NCBI GenBank assembly: GCA_963921825.1
Contig: OY997590.1
Span: 62,486,012 to 62,550,011 of the forward strand
DNA from: Erodium maritimum
Lineage: Eukaryota > Streptophyta > Magnoliopsida > Geraniales > Geraniaceae
Reading direction: 5' to 3'
Length of the DNA stretch: 64,000 bases
Below are positions 44,962 to 54,797 of the stretch, one piece after another. The notes beneath the pieces were generated by a model. That model worked only from the letters and a program-made list of their open reading frames with translations, had not been told where the DNA came from and searched no databases. The position numbers and the translations under genes were made by a program. Position 1 is the first letter of the stretch. Every line of letters starts with the position of its first letter.

Positions 44962-45739
44962 GAGTTTTGGACTTGCGTCTGGGCCAGCCAGCCCTCAAGT
45001 GTGTGTCCAAACTGTGTATGTGGATGGATTATTGGGCCAGTTGAGTACAAGCCCAAATGATGAAGTCATTAGGCCAGTTTTGGGTCCCGTAACTCATAAA
45101 ATTTCTGGTTTGGGTATCAAAGTCATCGGGTCTTTGAAGTTCGTTGTCGGGATTAGGCCTCTTGAGTCAGGTAATCCTTCGGACCGTATTCAGGGTGATG
45201 ACCAATCAGAGGGTCAGTCATCCCAACCGGTGGCTTTGAGTGATCCGTCCGGAAATCAACAGAGTAGTCCGTGGAAGGAGGTTCTTCTTAAGCCTCTGAA
45301 GAACAAGGGTCGTCATTCGAAGCAAGCTTCTAGAGCTTCGAATCGTCATAGTCGGCCTCCCAAGTTCTTAGGGGATTACAATACTGCTCAAATCAAACCA
45401 GCTCATTCTTTGAGTCGGGAGAGATTTGTTAATCATGTGGACATTGATAAGCAGGTCTTACAAACTCAAGCTGCTCACAACAGATACCGCTCAAACTGCT
45501 TACAAGCACAAGCTACTTAGCTAGCACATGCAGTTAAAGCTTTTGATGATCCGAACTTGACTTCGGAAGGTGAAGAGTGGGTCATTGATGGTTGATTGTG
45601 TGGTCCATTATAGTTTTTGTTTCGGTTTTGTTCTCACGGCTCCTTCTGAGAGCTCCCTGTAATGGTTGCCTTTGGTTAGATACTCCTTGGATCTAACTTT
45701 TTTACTAATAAAATTTTTCGAGCTTATCCAAAAAAAAAC
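44962..45739 (+). mobile_element. Short non-LTR retroposon, copy B
   Basis: Flanked by AAAACCCTGTGGAATTTT (44945-44962) and AAAACCATGTGAATTTT (about 45735-45751), an imperfect target duplication. The frame from about 44970 to 45520 contains SPWKEVLLKPLKNKGR, SRPPKFLGDY and SLSRERFVNHVDIDKQV, homologous to copy A. The 3' UTR ends AATAAAATTTTTCGAGCTTATCC and an A-run, matching the end of copy A. No reverse transcriptase or nuclease motif occurs. The function of the protein is not recognised. Confidence 0.7.
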
Positions 45740-45751
45740 CATGTGAATTTT

Positions 45752-46729
45752 AAAAAGTTAACAATGTTTGCTTTAAAGCTAGTTTTTCTGTTTGTTTTGA
45801 CAAAAATCATATTCAAATGTCGAAATCATCATTTTCAAAGTCAAGTAACTTTAGAAACACAAATCAACTCATCATATGCGTTCTATGTTTTTCAACTTTC
45901 AAATCTTTAGAAACCCAGGCCATTTCTTCGAAGAACAAAGAGGTAACGCGAAGAAGATGAGTTGAGAAGGAAAGAAGAAGACAATCAACCTTAGAGTAAC
46001 CAAGAGGTTGTAGAGTACACCGAAAACTTTGGGAACCAAGATATCGAAGAAACATTCAAAATCTAAAGGTTGATAGTAAAATTTGTTAAACCTTAAATAT
46101 GCACCATCTTCCCTTTTTCATTTCGATTGTAGTGTTTTGGTTAATTTTATGGGTAATCGATGAGGTTGTTTTTAATATATGTGTGTACATTTTTGTGGGA
46201 TGAGGTTTTAAATTCCAGACATGTCCACTCATTTGTGAAAATCAAATTCCACACATGCTCATTTGGTTTCAATAACAATGTATTAGTAGTAGTTGTAAAT
46301 CATGCAGAAGTGCTAGTAAGCAAAAATTACCGTCGTATATAAGAACTTAGGTTCATCGTAGTTCAAAAACAAATCCTAATTTCTTTGGAATGAGGTTTTA
46401 AGTTCTATACATTCGACTCAGGCTTAGTTCAAAGGTGTCTTAAGTACGTATTTGTTGTAATAAAATCAAGTGATTCTAAATAGATATTAGTGGTAATCCA
46501 AAAAATAATTCATCAAAAATTTTGTTGTTAGTTCAAATTGTTGTCACTGACACAAGATTATATTCATTTTTGCTTTATGAGATTATTTTCTGTAGTAGTA
46601 TATTAGTAGTTATTGATACCAAACAACTAATATCTCAGACATACTACTATATATTCATACGAAAACTAATTGATAAGCCAAGCATGGAATATAGGAAAGC
46701 TTGGTAATCCAATATAAGGTTTATGTTTA
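45752..46729. other. Unassigned AT-rich sequence
   Basis: A loosely repeated ATGAGGTTTTAA(A/G)TTC(C/T) block occurs near 46200 and 46390. No gene is supported. Confidence 0.4.
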
Positions 46730-47032
46730 GGGAAAATTTCAATATAATACTTTGCCAAGCATTTAATTTAGTATAATACTCTAACAAAAAAAAAATTGTA
46801 CTTTCATACGTAAACCAAACATTTAATAATAGTTTTCATACCCAGTTGTTAACTTTCTGTTAGTTTTGGATGGAAATAAGTAAAATGTGCATAATACCCC
46901 TAACTATCACTCAAATTTCAAAATCATGCCATTCGAAACTTAAAAATAGATAAATAAAAAAAGTCCAAAATACCCTTTGAAACCAATCAAATTTTCAAAA
47001 CCTACCACAAAAAAATCAGATTTTTTTATATA

Positions 47033-47041
47033 TTTCAAAAA
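47033..47041. repeat. Target duplication TTTCAAAAA (left)
   Basis: Repeated exactly at 48115-48123. Confidence 0.85.
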
Positions 47042-48114
47042 GGGTTATATATTTTTTGGTACCCAAATGTTTCGTCCATGAACAATTTGGTACCCTTATG
47101 AAATTTTATTCCAATTCGGTACCCTAATGTTCTGTCCACGAACGATTTGAGTTAACAGGTTAAAAAACTAATAGAATAGTGTGAAATTATCATTTTACCC
47201 TTATATTGATTTAGTTGAGTTTTGACTTTAATGTAAAATGACCATTTTAGCTGACAGAAGGGGTTTTTAGTTACAAGTCGTAACTTCAGGGTATGCATCA
47301 ATTAACTTTAAACTTCAGGGTATGCATCAGTTAACTTTAAACTTCAGGGTAAACATTAGTTAAATGGGCATGGTTTTGGGTAGGTATTGGTACTTTTCCC
47401 TATTTTTAAATAAGTTTTTTATTTTTTCAAAAAAAATAAACAAATTTATTTTATTTTATTGAATTATTTTTTTATAAAACTTTTATTTTAATATGTTTAT
47501 CGAATTATTTATTTATTATTTTCTGAAATAATTAATAATTATTTTTAACTTTTTTGAGTAATTTATAATTAATAATTTATTATTATTTTTAATTTTCATT
47601 TTTCTTATAAAATTAATCTATTTATTTCTTTAATTATTATTATTATTAATATAACTTTTTATTATTATTTTTTATTTTTTATTTTTTATTATTTTTATTT
47701 TTCAAATTATTTATTTATTTATTTATATTTTATAATTTTATAATTTTTTATTTTATTTTATTTTATTTTTTATTTTATTTTTTCCATTTTTTTTCATTTT
47801 TTAATTATTTATTTAATTATTTTATTTTTAAATTTTGTAAAATTTTATATTATTTAATTATTTATTCTAAAGGGTATACTGGTAATTTCGTCTATCGAAT
47901 TTATAAGCTTAAAGTAAGAAAGGGTAAAATCATCATTTCACACCCCACTTAACTACACATGACTAACTTAGAGGAATATTCCGTTAGTTTTCTAACGAAA
48001 TATGCCAATTCCGTCCGTGGACAAATCAAAAGGGTACCAAATTGGTCATTTGAAACATAAGGGTACCAATTCGTTCGTGGACGAAACATTTGGGTACCAA
48101 AAAGTATATAACTC
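47042..48114. mobile_element. Nested MULE-like MITE, 1073 bp
   Basis: TIRs G(G/A)GTTATATA(T/C)TTTTTGGTAC and following blocks (CCCAAATGTTTCGTCCA(T/C)GAA, ..GGTACCCTTATG..) pair over at least 120 bp. The 9-bp duplication TTTCAAAAA is perfect. The interior 47400-47870 is almost pure A and T, dominated by TTATTTT runs. There is no coding capacity. Confidence 0.85.
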
Positions 48115-48654
48115 TTTCAAAAATTGTATTTTTATATAAGTAAAAGAATCAGATTTATTTAAAAAATATATTTTAAAAAATAAAATTTTCTGTATTTCAA
48201 AAATAATATTTTTATATAAATCGAAAAAATCAGATTTATTTCAAAATAAATATTTATAAAAAATAATTTTTTATATAATTCAAAAATTATTTTAAAAAGT
48301 CAATTTTTATATATTTCAAAAATCAATTTTCCCTAGTTTTTTAATACCTTTTTTTTGTTCACTTTCATTTTTTTTAAATACAACCTTCACTGAAAAAATC
48401 TAATTTTTCCTCTAATTTAATCTGAAGAAAAATCAGATATTAACAATAGTTTTTGGTTTGTTTTCCCCGATTACAGATTTAGTTTCATCAGACTCATACC
48501 CAACATAATGTTTTTTTGGAGGAATTCAATAGTTTCAACAATTCCAGATCTAGTTTCATATAGTTTCAACTGTTTAATCAAAGGAATTCATACCCAACAT
48601 AATGCTTTTCTAAAAATTTCAGATTCCAATCCAAAATTTCATATTCAAACCCAC

Positions 48655-48780
48655 ATCGGCATACTCGAGATCCTGCGTCCAGACGCACGAGTACCTTGCG
48701 CCGGAGCTCGTCTTCGACAACGGCCACGGAAACAGCATCAACTAGTGGGCCTTCGGGGTGTTCGTGTACGACATCTGGAA
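48655..48780 (+). pseudogene. Captured AGC-type protein kinase fragment
   Basis: Translation from 48664 reads SRSCVQTHEYLAPELV then FDNGHGNSIN, stop, WAFGVFVYDIWN. This corresponds to the activation loop and P+1 region (subdomains VIII-IX) of plant AGCVIII kinases, where RS.SFVGTHEYLAPE and ..G.VDWW.FG...YE are conserved. The Trp-Trp pair is broken by a TAG, and Gly before THEY is Gln. Only about 40 codons are present, so it is a fragment and not a gene. GC content is far above that of the surrounding arms. Confidence 0.75.
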
Positions 48781-49317
48781 TAGATCGCACATCGTGTGTT
48801 GCTGCTCAGGCTTCCCGGTGGCTGGCATTGCTTGTCCGGCGACGTCGTGTGTTGGAGCTTATGCTGCGACATGGAGAACTCGTGGGTCGAGCGATGGTCG
48901 AGCTCGGTGTGGAGTGATGCTCGTTGAAGAGAAAGAACAAAATAACGTATAGACAAAATGAAAAGGAAAGAATAGAAAGGAAATTAGGGTTTCAATTGAA
49001 AAGGGTAAATTCGTCATTTTATAAAAATATAGGGTCATGTGCTCTTCATATGACTGTTTTCCATCCAAAATGGATGGAAAGTTAACGGCTGGAAAGGCCT
49101 GAGAAAAACGCATATTGACTAGTGATTGTGAGGCCCAAATTCTTGACTGAGGGAGACACCAAAGGTCTCTTCCCTTCCATCCCATGGCTTGGGGAGTTGG
49201 TTGGGTAAATAGAGAAGGAGGCCATAGCTTTACTTTTTGTTTTTTCATGTTATCAAAGAAAGAATGAAAATAGATGGCGAGTGTCTGATCTAATTGATTG
49301 GGTCATGTAGGAACAAG

Positions 49318-49420
49318 GTTCAAGTCTACCGGTCTGTTAGGATGCCTCAGCTGCATACATCACTGCACTTCCACTTGACACCTATCGTAATGATAAACGG
49401 CTAGTCTCGCCGTGACCTCT
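49318..49420 (-). rRNA. rrn4.5: Nuclear copy of plastid 4.5S rRNA (not expected to be functional)
   Basis: 103 nt with the characteristic GGTCACGGCGAGAC start region, GATAGGTGTCAAGTGGAAGT middle and ..GGTAGACTTGAAC end. It lies in a nuclear insert. Confidence 0.85.
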
Positions 49421-49511
49421 TGAATTCTCACGACTTCTGTCGCTCCATCCCGGCAGGGGCAGAGAACCCATCGTTGTCTCGGCTGTGCTGCCGGAGGCTC
49501 CGGGGAAGTCG

Positions 49512-49675
49512 GAATAGGAGAGCACTCATCTTGGGGTGGGCTTTCTACTTAGATTCTTTCAGCAGGTATCCGCTTTGCACTTGGCTACCCAGCGTTTACC
49601 GTGGGCACGATAACTGGTACACCAGAGGTGCGTCCTTCCCAGTCCTCTCGTACAAGAGAAAGGTCCTCTCAATGC
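49512..49675 (-). pseudogene. rrn23: 3' fragment of plastid 23S rRNA
   Basis: Contains the universal CTCTTGTACGAGAGGAC (sarcin-ricin-proximal 3' domain) followed by the plastid-type GGAAGGACGCACCTCTGGTG region. Only about 160 nt of the gene are present. Confidence 0.85.
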
Positions 49676-49785
49676 TATGAAACTGTTATTAAATGTTTGA
49701 TTTAAGTATGAAAGTACAAAAAAAGTTTGGCAGGGTACTATACAGAAATTAAATGTTTAGAATGATATTATATTGAAATTTTCTC

Positions 49786-51134
49786 TTACTTCTATATTAC
49801 AACTTGTATTACTTTTATTTAGGGAAAATTATAATTGTCTGCCTCTAACTTGTCACGATTACCTGATACATCCTCTCAAGTTTTTTTTTTTTGAAATTGA
49901 TACCTACCTTTATGTTTACACTTGTAACCATTAGCCCCTTCCGTCTCAATTTTCCATCCATTTACTGTTCACTTTTTGTAGAAATACCCAAAATACCCTT
50001 ATAGTTATACAACCCTAAATCCAACTCCAACCGCGCGAGGATGGAAAGCTGTCGTGGATTGGAGACGTCGAGGTAGAGGGTTTTAACGCAATAAGGAAAA
50101 TTTGAATTCGAACATGATTCTGACACAATGCAGGGAATTCCAATTCCAATACAGGGTTCTCACATATAAAGAAACGGGATATATGTAAGTTTAAGTAAGG
50201 GTATATAATAGCCATTTCACGTATTCAATTTTGGAAAAACTTCCAAAAATACAAAGGAAAATTATGTTGGGTTTTAGCAAGGGTATACAAGTCATTTCAC
50301 CGGTTTAGTGGATTAAAAGAAAAGGAAAAAGAAATTTCGTAAAAGGCAAGGCCAGGGGCCAAAACCACTAGGAGAAAAGTGCCCAATCGCAAATTAATCC
50401 TATAGATCGTGAATTAAACTCTCTTTTTCTGAAATAAAGTGTAAGTAATAATCTACCTTGCGCACAAAGTGTTACATCCACCGATCGTCTTCGATATCTC
50501 GAAAGGCGACCAACTAGATAATAGCTCTCAAAGCTCGGATTTCACATCCTAAAAACGAATATAGACTCGAATACCAATAGAACAACAAAGCGCCTAAACA
50601 TCCATCCTACCATCCTATTACAATATAAAATTTATAAATGATAACCAAACTCTTCGGTGGGCCCTAGATAATGCAAATTAGTCTCATACTAAGATCTTAA
50701 TATGGGCAAGTTTGAGTGTGATGGAGATTTGGGCTTGAGCCACGAAAAAACAACTGCAAAGAATGTTTATGAGCAGTACACGTACGTTCCTTCTTATCGG
50801 TGGTGGGGAGGGATCCGTCAATAGGGAGAGTCAACCGAACACACCACTAGAGACAGCGACCACACTTGTCGGAGATCCGCCAGAGAAAGGCGGCCGAGCA
50901 TTTAGCGATGTGATTTCGAAAAAGGGAACCTACACAAAACAAACATAATCAAAGAAACATAAACCCCCATCCCAAACTTACCGGAGATCTGGCTACACAG
51001 ACTGGTTGGTAACTACAAGATCTGCCGACATACGAAGGGGGGATGGTTGTGGCTAAGATACTTGTCAGAGAACGAGAGAGGGAAGGCTTGCTACCGATCA
51101 TCATCAGAGGAGCTGGAGGGCGTTGGATGAGGCC
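49786..51134. other. Gene-free region with truncated TIR-like arms
   Basis: 49818-50000 begins AGGGAAAATTATAATTGTCT and has ATACCCAAAATACCCTTATA, the style of the long-TIR arms. 50170-50340 holds reverse-oriented counterparts (GTAAGGGTATATAATAGCCA). A complete element could not be delimited. The rest to 51134 has no supported gene. The 61-codon frame at 50763 has no motif. Confidence 0.35.
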
Positions 51135-51139
51135 ATAGG
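51135..51139. repeat. Target duplication ATAGG of Gypsy element
   Basis: Repeated at 58339-58343. Confidence 0.9.
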
Positions 51140-51310
51140 TGTAAAACCCGTTTTTTTTAAAGGGTGTAAAAGTGCAGTCTAAAAAACGAAGGGTTGTTCT
51201 TGTAACAAGTTTGGTTGGAAAAGAAAAGTCAAAAAAAAAGAAAAAAAGAAAGGGGATCAGGTTTTGAGCTATTGGGCCGGTACGGGCCCAATTCGCTTAA
51301 TGGGCGAGCC

Positions 51311-51378
51311 CACGTGCGGGTCTGGCCCGTTACCACGCGAAGCCCAGACCCAGCGTATTTAAGCCTGCGAAACCCTAA
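51311..51378 (+). promoter_or_regulatory. LTR core promoter: G-box, TATA-like box, telo-box
   Basis: CACGTG at 51311-51316, TATTTAA at 51356-51362 and AAACCCTAA at 51370-51378 occur in promoter-like order and spacing. The same set is at 55802-55807, 55847-55853 and 55861-55869 in the 3' LTR. Transcription probably starts just downstream, which is inferred. Confidence 0.5.
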
Positions 51379-52305
51379 TCCCCACTACTGTTCACCGCCC
51401 CCATCTTCTTCAAGCCCTCTTCTCTCTTTGTCTCGCCCTCGTCTTCGCGTACCAGGCACGGCGAACTCGCCGTCGCACCTCTTTCCCGACATCATCGCCG
51501 AGCTCCACTCCTTCCTCCACTTCTTCTTCTTCTGCTACTTCAAACCCGAGTACCTTCAAACCCGTTCTTCCCCTCTTCGTCTTCGGTTCGCGACAACAAC
51601 CCCGAGTCCCAGCGCCGTCGTACCCGATCTGAGGGATTTCAACGAAGTTGAGCCGAATCCTCACCGGATTTCAACGAAGTGACTATGTGAACCCTTGTTT
51701 GTGATGACCGGGTGAGTGATAGACCGGGTGTGTGCTAAGATGGTTCGGCTGGTATACCGAGACCATCAGTGAGTGTGCTATGTGCGAAACCCTGTGTGTG
51801 TTTAAGAGACGGCGTAGCCGGATGGATAATCATATCGAGACCAAGGATGGCGTGTTCAGATGACTCATAATCCGGGATGGGATTGATCGATGGAGTTCAA
51901 GTTCGGTACATATGAGAGTAGCGGCTGTGTGCAAATCGGTTTTATATTTACGTTGAGTAGAGCCCTTCGTCTGTGTGAGGAGGAAGATGTCGTGACTGAC
52001 GCTGTGTGTTCCAGTGCGATATAATCAGCTGTGTGCAAATCGATGGAGTTGACGACACCTGTGTGCGTTCGTCCGGACCTTTCCCCGTTAATTGCTGTGT
52101 GCTGTCCTATGGACTCTATGTGTGTTCTGCTGTGTGCCTTTCTCTCTGTTTTGTATGTGTGTATTACAAAGGGATTTATACTGTGTGTTTGGGCTGGTAA
52201 GGGTTTGCTTAGAGACAACTTGTTGGGTTTTCTTCCTAGTTGACCCTAATTACCATTTTACCGTGAGGTTAAAAGGTGTGTTTGGAGTTCTTTTACTTTT
52301 CCTAC

Positions 52306-52319
52306 TGAGCGTAAGCTCA
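52306..52319 (+). promoter_or_regulatory. Conserved LTR hairpin TGAGC-GTAA-GCTCA
   Basis: A perfect 5-bp stem with a GTAA (GNRA-class in RNA) loop. Identical copies lie at 21620-21633 and 58054-58067, and a weaker version at 1704-1718. Confidence 0.6.
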
Positions 52320-52560
52320 TCCCTCCTGTTGTTGTGGTGTTTCAGGTGTTGAGCGGGAACAGTACTAGCCGGACTCTCGGAGCTTGGGAGCTGCTGAGGG
52401 TTTAGCTAGGATTAGAGACGTACATCTTTTCGTTTTATGTTGGACTTTGTATTTTACTAGTTGAGCTGTGACTCTTTCGTTTGGAAGTTTTACATCTCTT
52501 TGGAACTTTATTTATCTTTATTCGTCTTATTTTACTGTAAATCTTTAGTCGCGTCTCGAA

Positions 52561-52576
52561 TTCGGTCAAAACCGGA
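52561..52576 (+). promoter_or_regulatory. Conserved hairpin before the LTR end and primer site
   Basis: TTCGGT-CAAA-ACCGGA. Other LTRs have TCCGGT with ACCGGA. The T here still pairs as G-U in RNA. It sits 14 nt before the LTR end and 17 nt before the primer site. Confidence 0.55.
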
Positions 52577-52593
52577 TTTGGGGTGTGACAATT

Positions 52594-52606
52594 TGGTATC
52601 AGAGCC
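52594..52606 (+). other. Primer binding site (initiator tRNA-Met)
   Basis: TGGTATCAGAGCC, 3 nt after the 5' LTR end. Confidence 0.9.
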
Positions 52607-53357
52607 AGGTTACTTTTGAAATGATTTTCAAAACCTCGGACCGTACGTCACTTAGGTGGGTAGTGTTGGGTCGATAGGTTACTGTGTGTCGGTTATGCAA
52701 GTCGGAGTTTGTCCTATGCGTGGAAACGAGACGGAATGAGCCTCGGAGTTGTGTTGTGCCGGGCCTGAGTGCCGAGGACTTTGTTGTTTTGTGTAAACAG
52801 GTGTGTTTTTGGTAATTACTGTTCCCGCATAAGCGGATGGTCGACCTAATTTACGAATGGGTCATGCTCGATTTTCTGCAGAAACTGAAGTGTATGTACC
52901 ATCACCATTCAGTGATAGGGGGCACTGTAGCTGGATGTGAATGGTGGGATGTCTAGTGGTTACAACGCAACTCGGGGACGCCTGAGCAGGGTTGTAACGA
53001 CGAGAGATCAACATTAACGTTTTATGCTTTATGATATCAATAAGAACTTGAATTGGTTGGAAGTTGAACTGTGTGATTTTGCTCTGTGAATTAGTTCGGT
53101 AGTCTGTGTGACTTGTTTGTACTGGTTAGTAAGTGATTTGGGTGGTAACCATGCTGTGTGTGTACTATATATCTGTGTGAAGCACTAGTGTGCAACTTCC
53201 CTGCTGGGTGCATTTATGTGACTATACTATATCTAGTCTATTACTACTATAAGTATTAGCGAGGCGGTTTGTGTGGGGCGTTAACTAGTGTTAAGCGCTT
53301 GTTTTCTTCGAGTAAGAAACTGAAACCTGTGTGTTGGACGTACAGAGGATCTTCATC

Positions 53358-54797
53358 ATGGCTCGTACGTATGCTCCACGAGGCATCGGAGGGCGGCCAG
53401 CTGGAGGCCGAGGACGGCCAGCTAGGGGCCGGGGACAGCAGCCTACTGCTGAGTTTGTCGGGGCGACCAGCGCCCAAGCTGAGCCCGTTGGGGGGCACGA
53501 GAGGACTGATACAGTTCAGGCGGCAGCTTTTGAGGAGCTGACCCGCACAGTGCAGGGGCTGGCAGCTGCCTTCGCCCGTAGAGAGGCTGCAGCTCCTACA
53601 CCGGAGCCGGTACCTGCTGCGACTGCAGCGACTTCTGATGGGCCTATGCAGGTCGATAGCTACACCTCACGGGCATTACAGGACTTCCGCAAGCTTGGCA
53701 CCCCTGTGTTCTCTGGGGAGCCAGACCCCGAGGCCGCCGAGAGATGGCTAGACCGGATTACCCGCAACCTCGACACTTCTGGGGTAGTGAGCGGGAGACT
53801 CCGAGTATCATTTGCAGCCTTTCACCTGGAAAGGGAGGCCTACCATTGGTGGCGCCGGGAGCAGACTCGGGTGGGAGATGACTTTGTGCTGTTCGGGCAG
53901 CGCTTCCTCGAGCAGTACTTTCCCTGAGCCGTGCTGGATGACAGACGTCAGCAGTTCCTGGACCTGCGACAGGAGAGTCTGTCGGTATCGGATTACGAGG
54001 CGCGCTTCACCACTCTAGCTCGCTTTGCTCTGGAGATGGTGCAGTCAGAGGATCTCAGATGCCGTCGTTTTGAGGGAGGGCTCCATCCGGCGATTGGAGA
54101 CATGGTCGCTGTGTTGAGGACCCAGGTGTTCTCCGAGCTAGTGGAGCAGGCTCAGACTATAGAGCGACGCTTCAGGGAGTCAGCTAGGGATCGGGAGATC
54201 AGGCCCAGATCGAGCAGTTCACTGAGACCGTCTGAGTCTCGGGATCCTAGGAGGCAGAGGACCTCGGGATCATTTCAGCCGCAGACCCAGTTGAGAGGAC
54301 CACGTCAGGTTGGTTCAGTAGCTTCTGTTGGACCTCCCGCGCCGGGGCGCGCTTGCTATCGCTGCAGACAGCCAGGGCATATGGCACGAGATTGCCCGGG
54401 GAGCGACGGATCTGTGGATCGTCAGATGGGGAGACCGGAGGAGAGGTCGAGTGTCGGACCACTACTGTGTCAGCGTTGTGGCAGGCCCGGACACTTCGCT
54501 TCCAGGTGCCCCGAGCCGTACCCGGTGGCGCCAGCTCCGCATCCACAGCAGTCCCAGACGGGGCACTCGCCACAGTTCCAGCAGCGTCAGACTCAGACGC
54601 AGAGGGCGCCGAGACAGGCAGCTAGCGCACCAGCACCGGGACATCGCGATGCGCAGCAGGTAGTACTTCCACCACCTCCGAGAGGTGGACCCCCGATGCG
54701 GCGTGGTCGGGTGTATGCTGTTGTCGATTCACGGGCAGAGAGACAGGACACCGATCTTGAGACCGTTCGTGACTTCCAGCGCGCTAGAGGGTATTGA
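53358..54797 (+). pseudogene. Ty3/Gypsy gag with one in-frame stop
   Basis: One frame runs from MARTYAPRGIGGRP to RDFQRARGY, broken only by a TGA at 53925-53927 (..QYFP, stop, AVLDDRRQQF..). The N-terminus is Gly/Arg-rich. The central region is a retrotransposon gag core (FRKLGTPVFSGEPDPEAAER WL, EAYHWWRREQ, LRQESLSVSDYEARFTTLAR). Two CCHC knuckles follow: CYRCRQPGHMARDC and CQRCGRPGHFASRC. The C-terminus resembles the start of a Gypsy protease region (RVYAVVDSRAE) and then ends. Gag packages element RNA into particles. A single nonsense change could be read through or be a fresh mutation. Confidence 0.88.

Larger units (their letters stand above)
49093..49675 (-). other. Nuclear plastid DNA insert (23S end, 4.5S, spacer to 5S)
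   Basis: Read on the minus strand it follows plastid rRNA-operon order: the end of 23S rRNA (GCATTGAGAGGACC.., about 49675-49512), the 23S-4.5S spacer, the 4.5S rRNA and the 4.5S-5S spacer (..CACTCGCCATCTATTTTCAT.., ..GTCAAGAATTTGGGCCTCAC). It interrupts the right arm of the long-TIR element, whose sequence resumes on both sides (TTTAATAACAGTTTCATAG | insert | CCAGCCGTTAACTTTCCATC, minus strand). Confidence 0.92.
46730..49785. mobile_element. Long-TIR element with captured kinase fragment, copy 2
   Basis: The left arm begins GGGAAAATTTCAATATAATA and the right arm, read in reverse, GAGAAAATTTCAATATAATA. Internal arm blocks also pair (GTACTTTCATAC.TAAA.CA, GTTAACTTTC.. with TTTTGGATGGAAA). The arms resemble those of 32063-33537 (..TTTCATACCCAG.., AATACCCCTAACTATCACTC), so the two belong to one family. 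Flanks TTATGTTTA and TTACTTCTA match at 6 of 9 positions. Inside are a nested MULE-like element, a kinase fragment and, within the right arm, a plastid insert. No transposase is present. Confidence 0.7.
51140..52590 (+). repeat. 5' LTR of gag-only Gypsy element, 1451 bp
   Basis: Lacks about 1160 bp found in the 3' LTR (equivalent to 56163-57322). At the junction a short filler repeats GGATTTCAACGAAG (51633-51646 and 51666-51679). It has one fewer unit of the 104-bp tandem repeat than the 3' LTR. Confidence 0.93.

Noticed and set aside
48508..48956. Overlapping short frames around the kinase fragment
   Set aside because: Only the frame reading THEYLAPE is supported by homology. The rest are shadows.
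49318..49420. Functional 4.5S rRNA gene
   Set aside because: It lies in a nuclear insert that breaks a transposon arm, without 5S or the rest of the operon.
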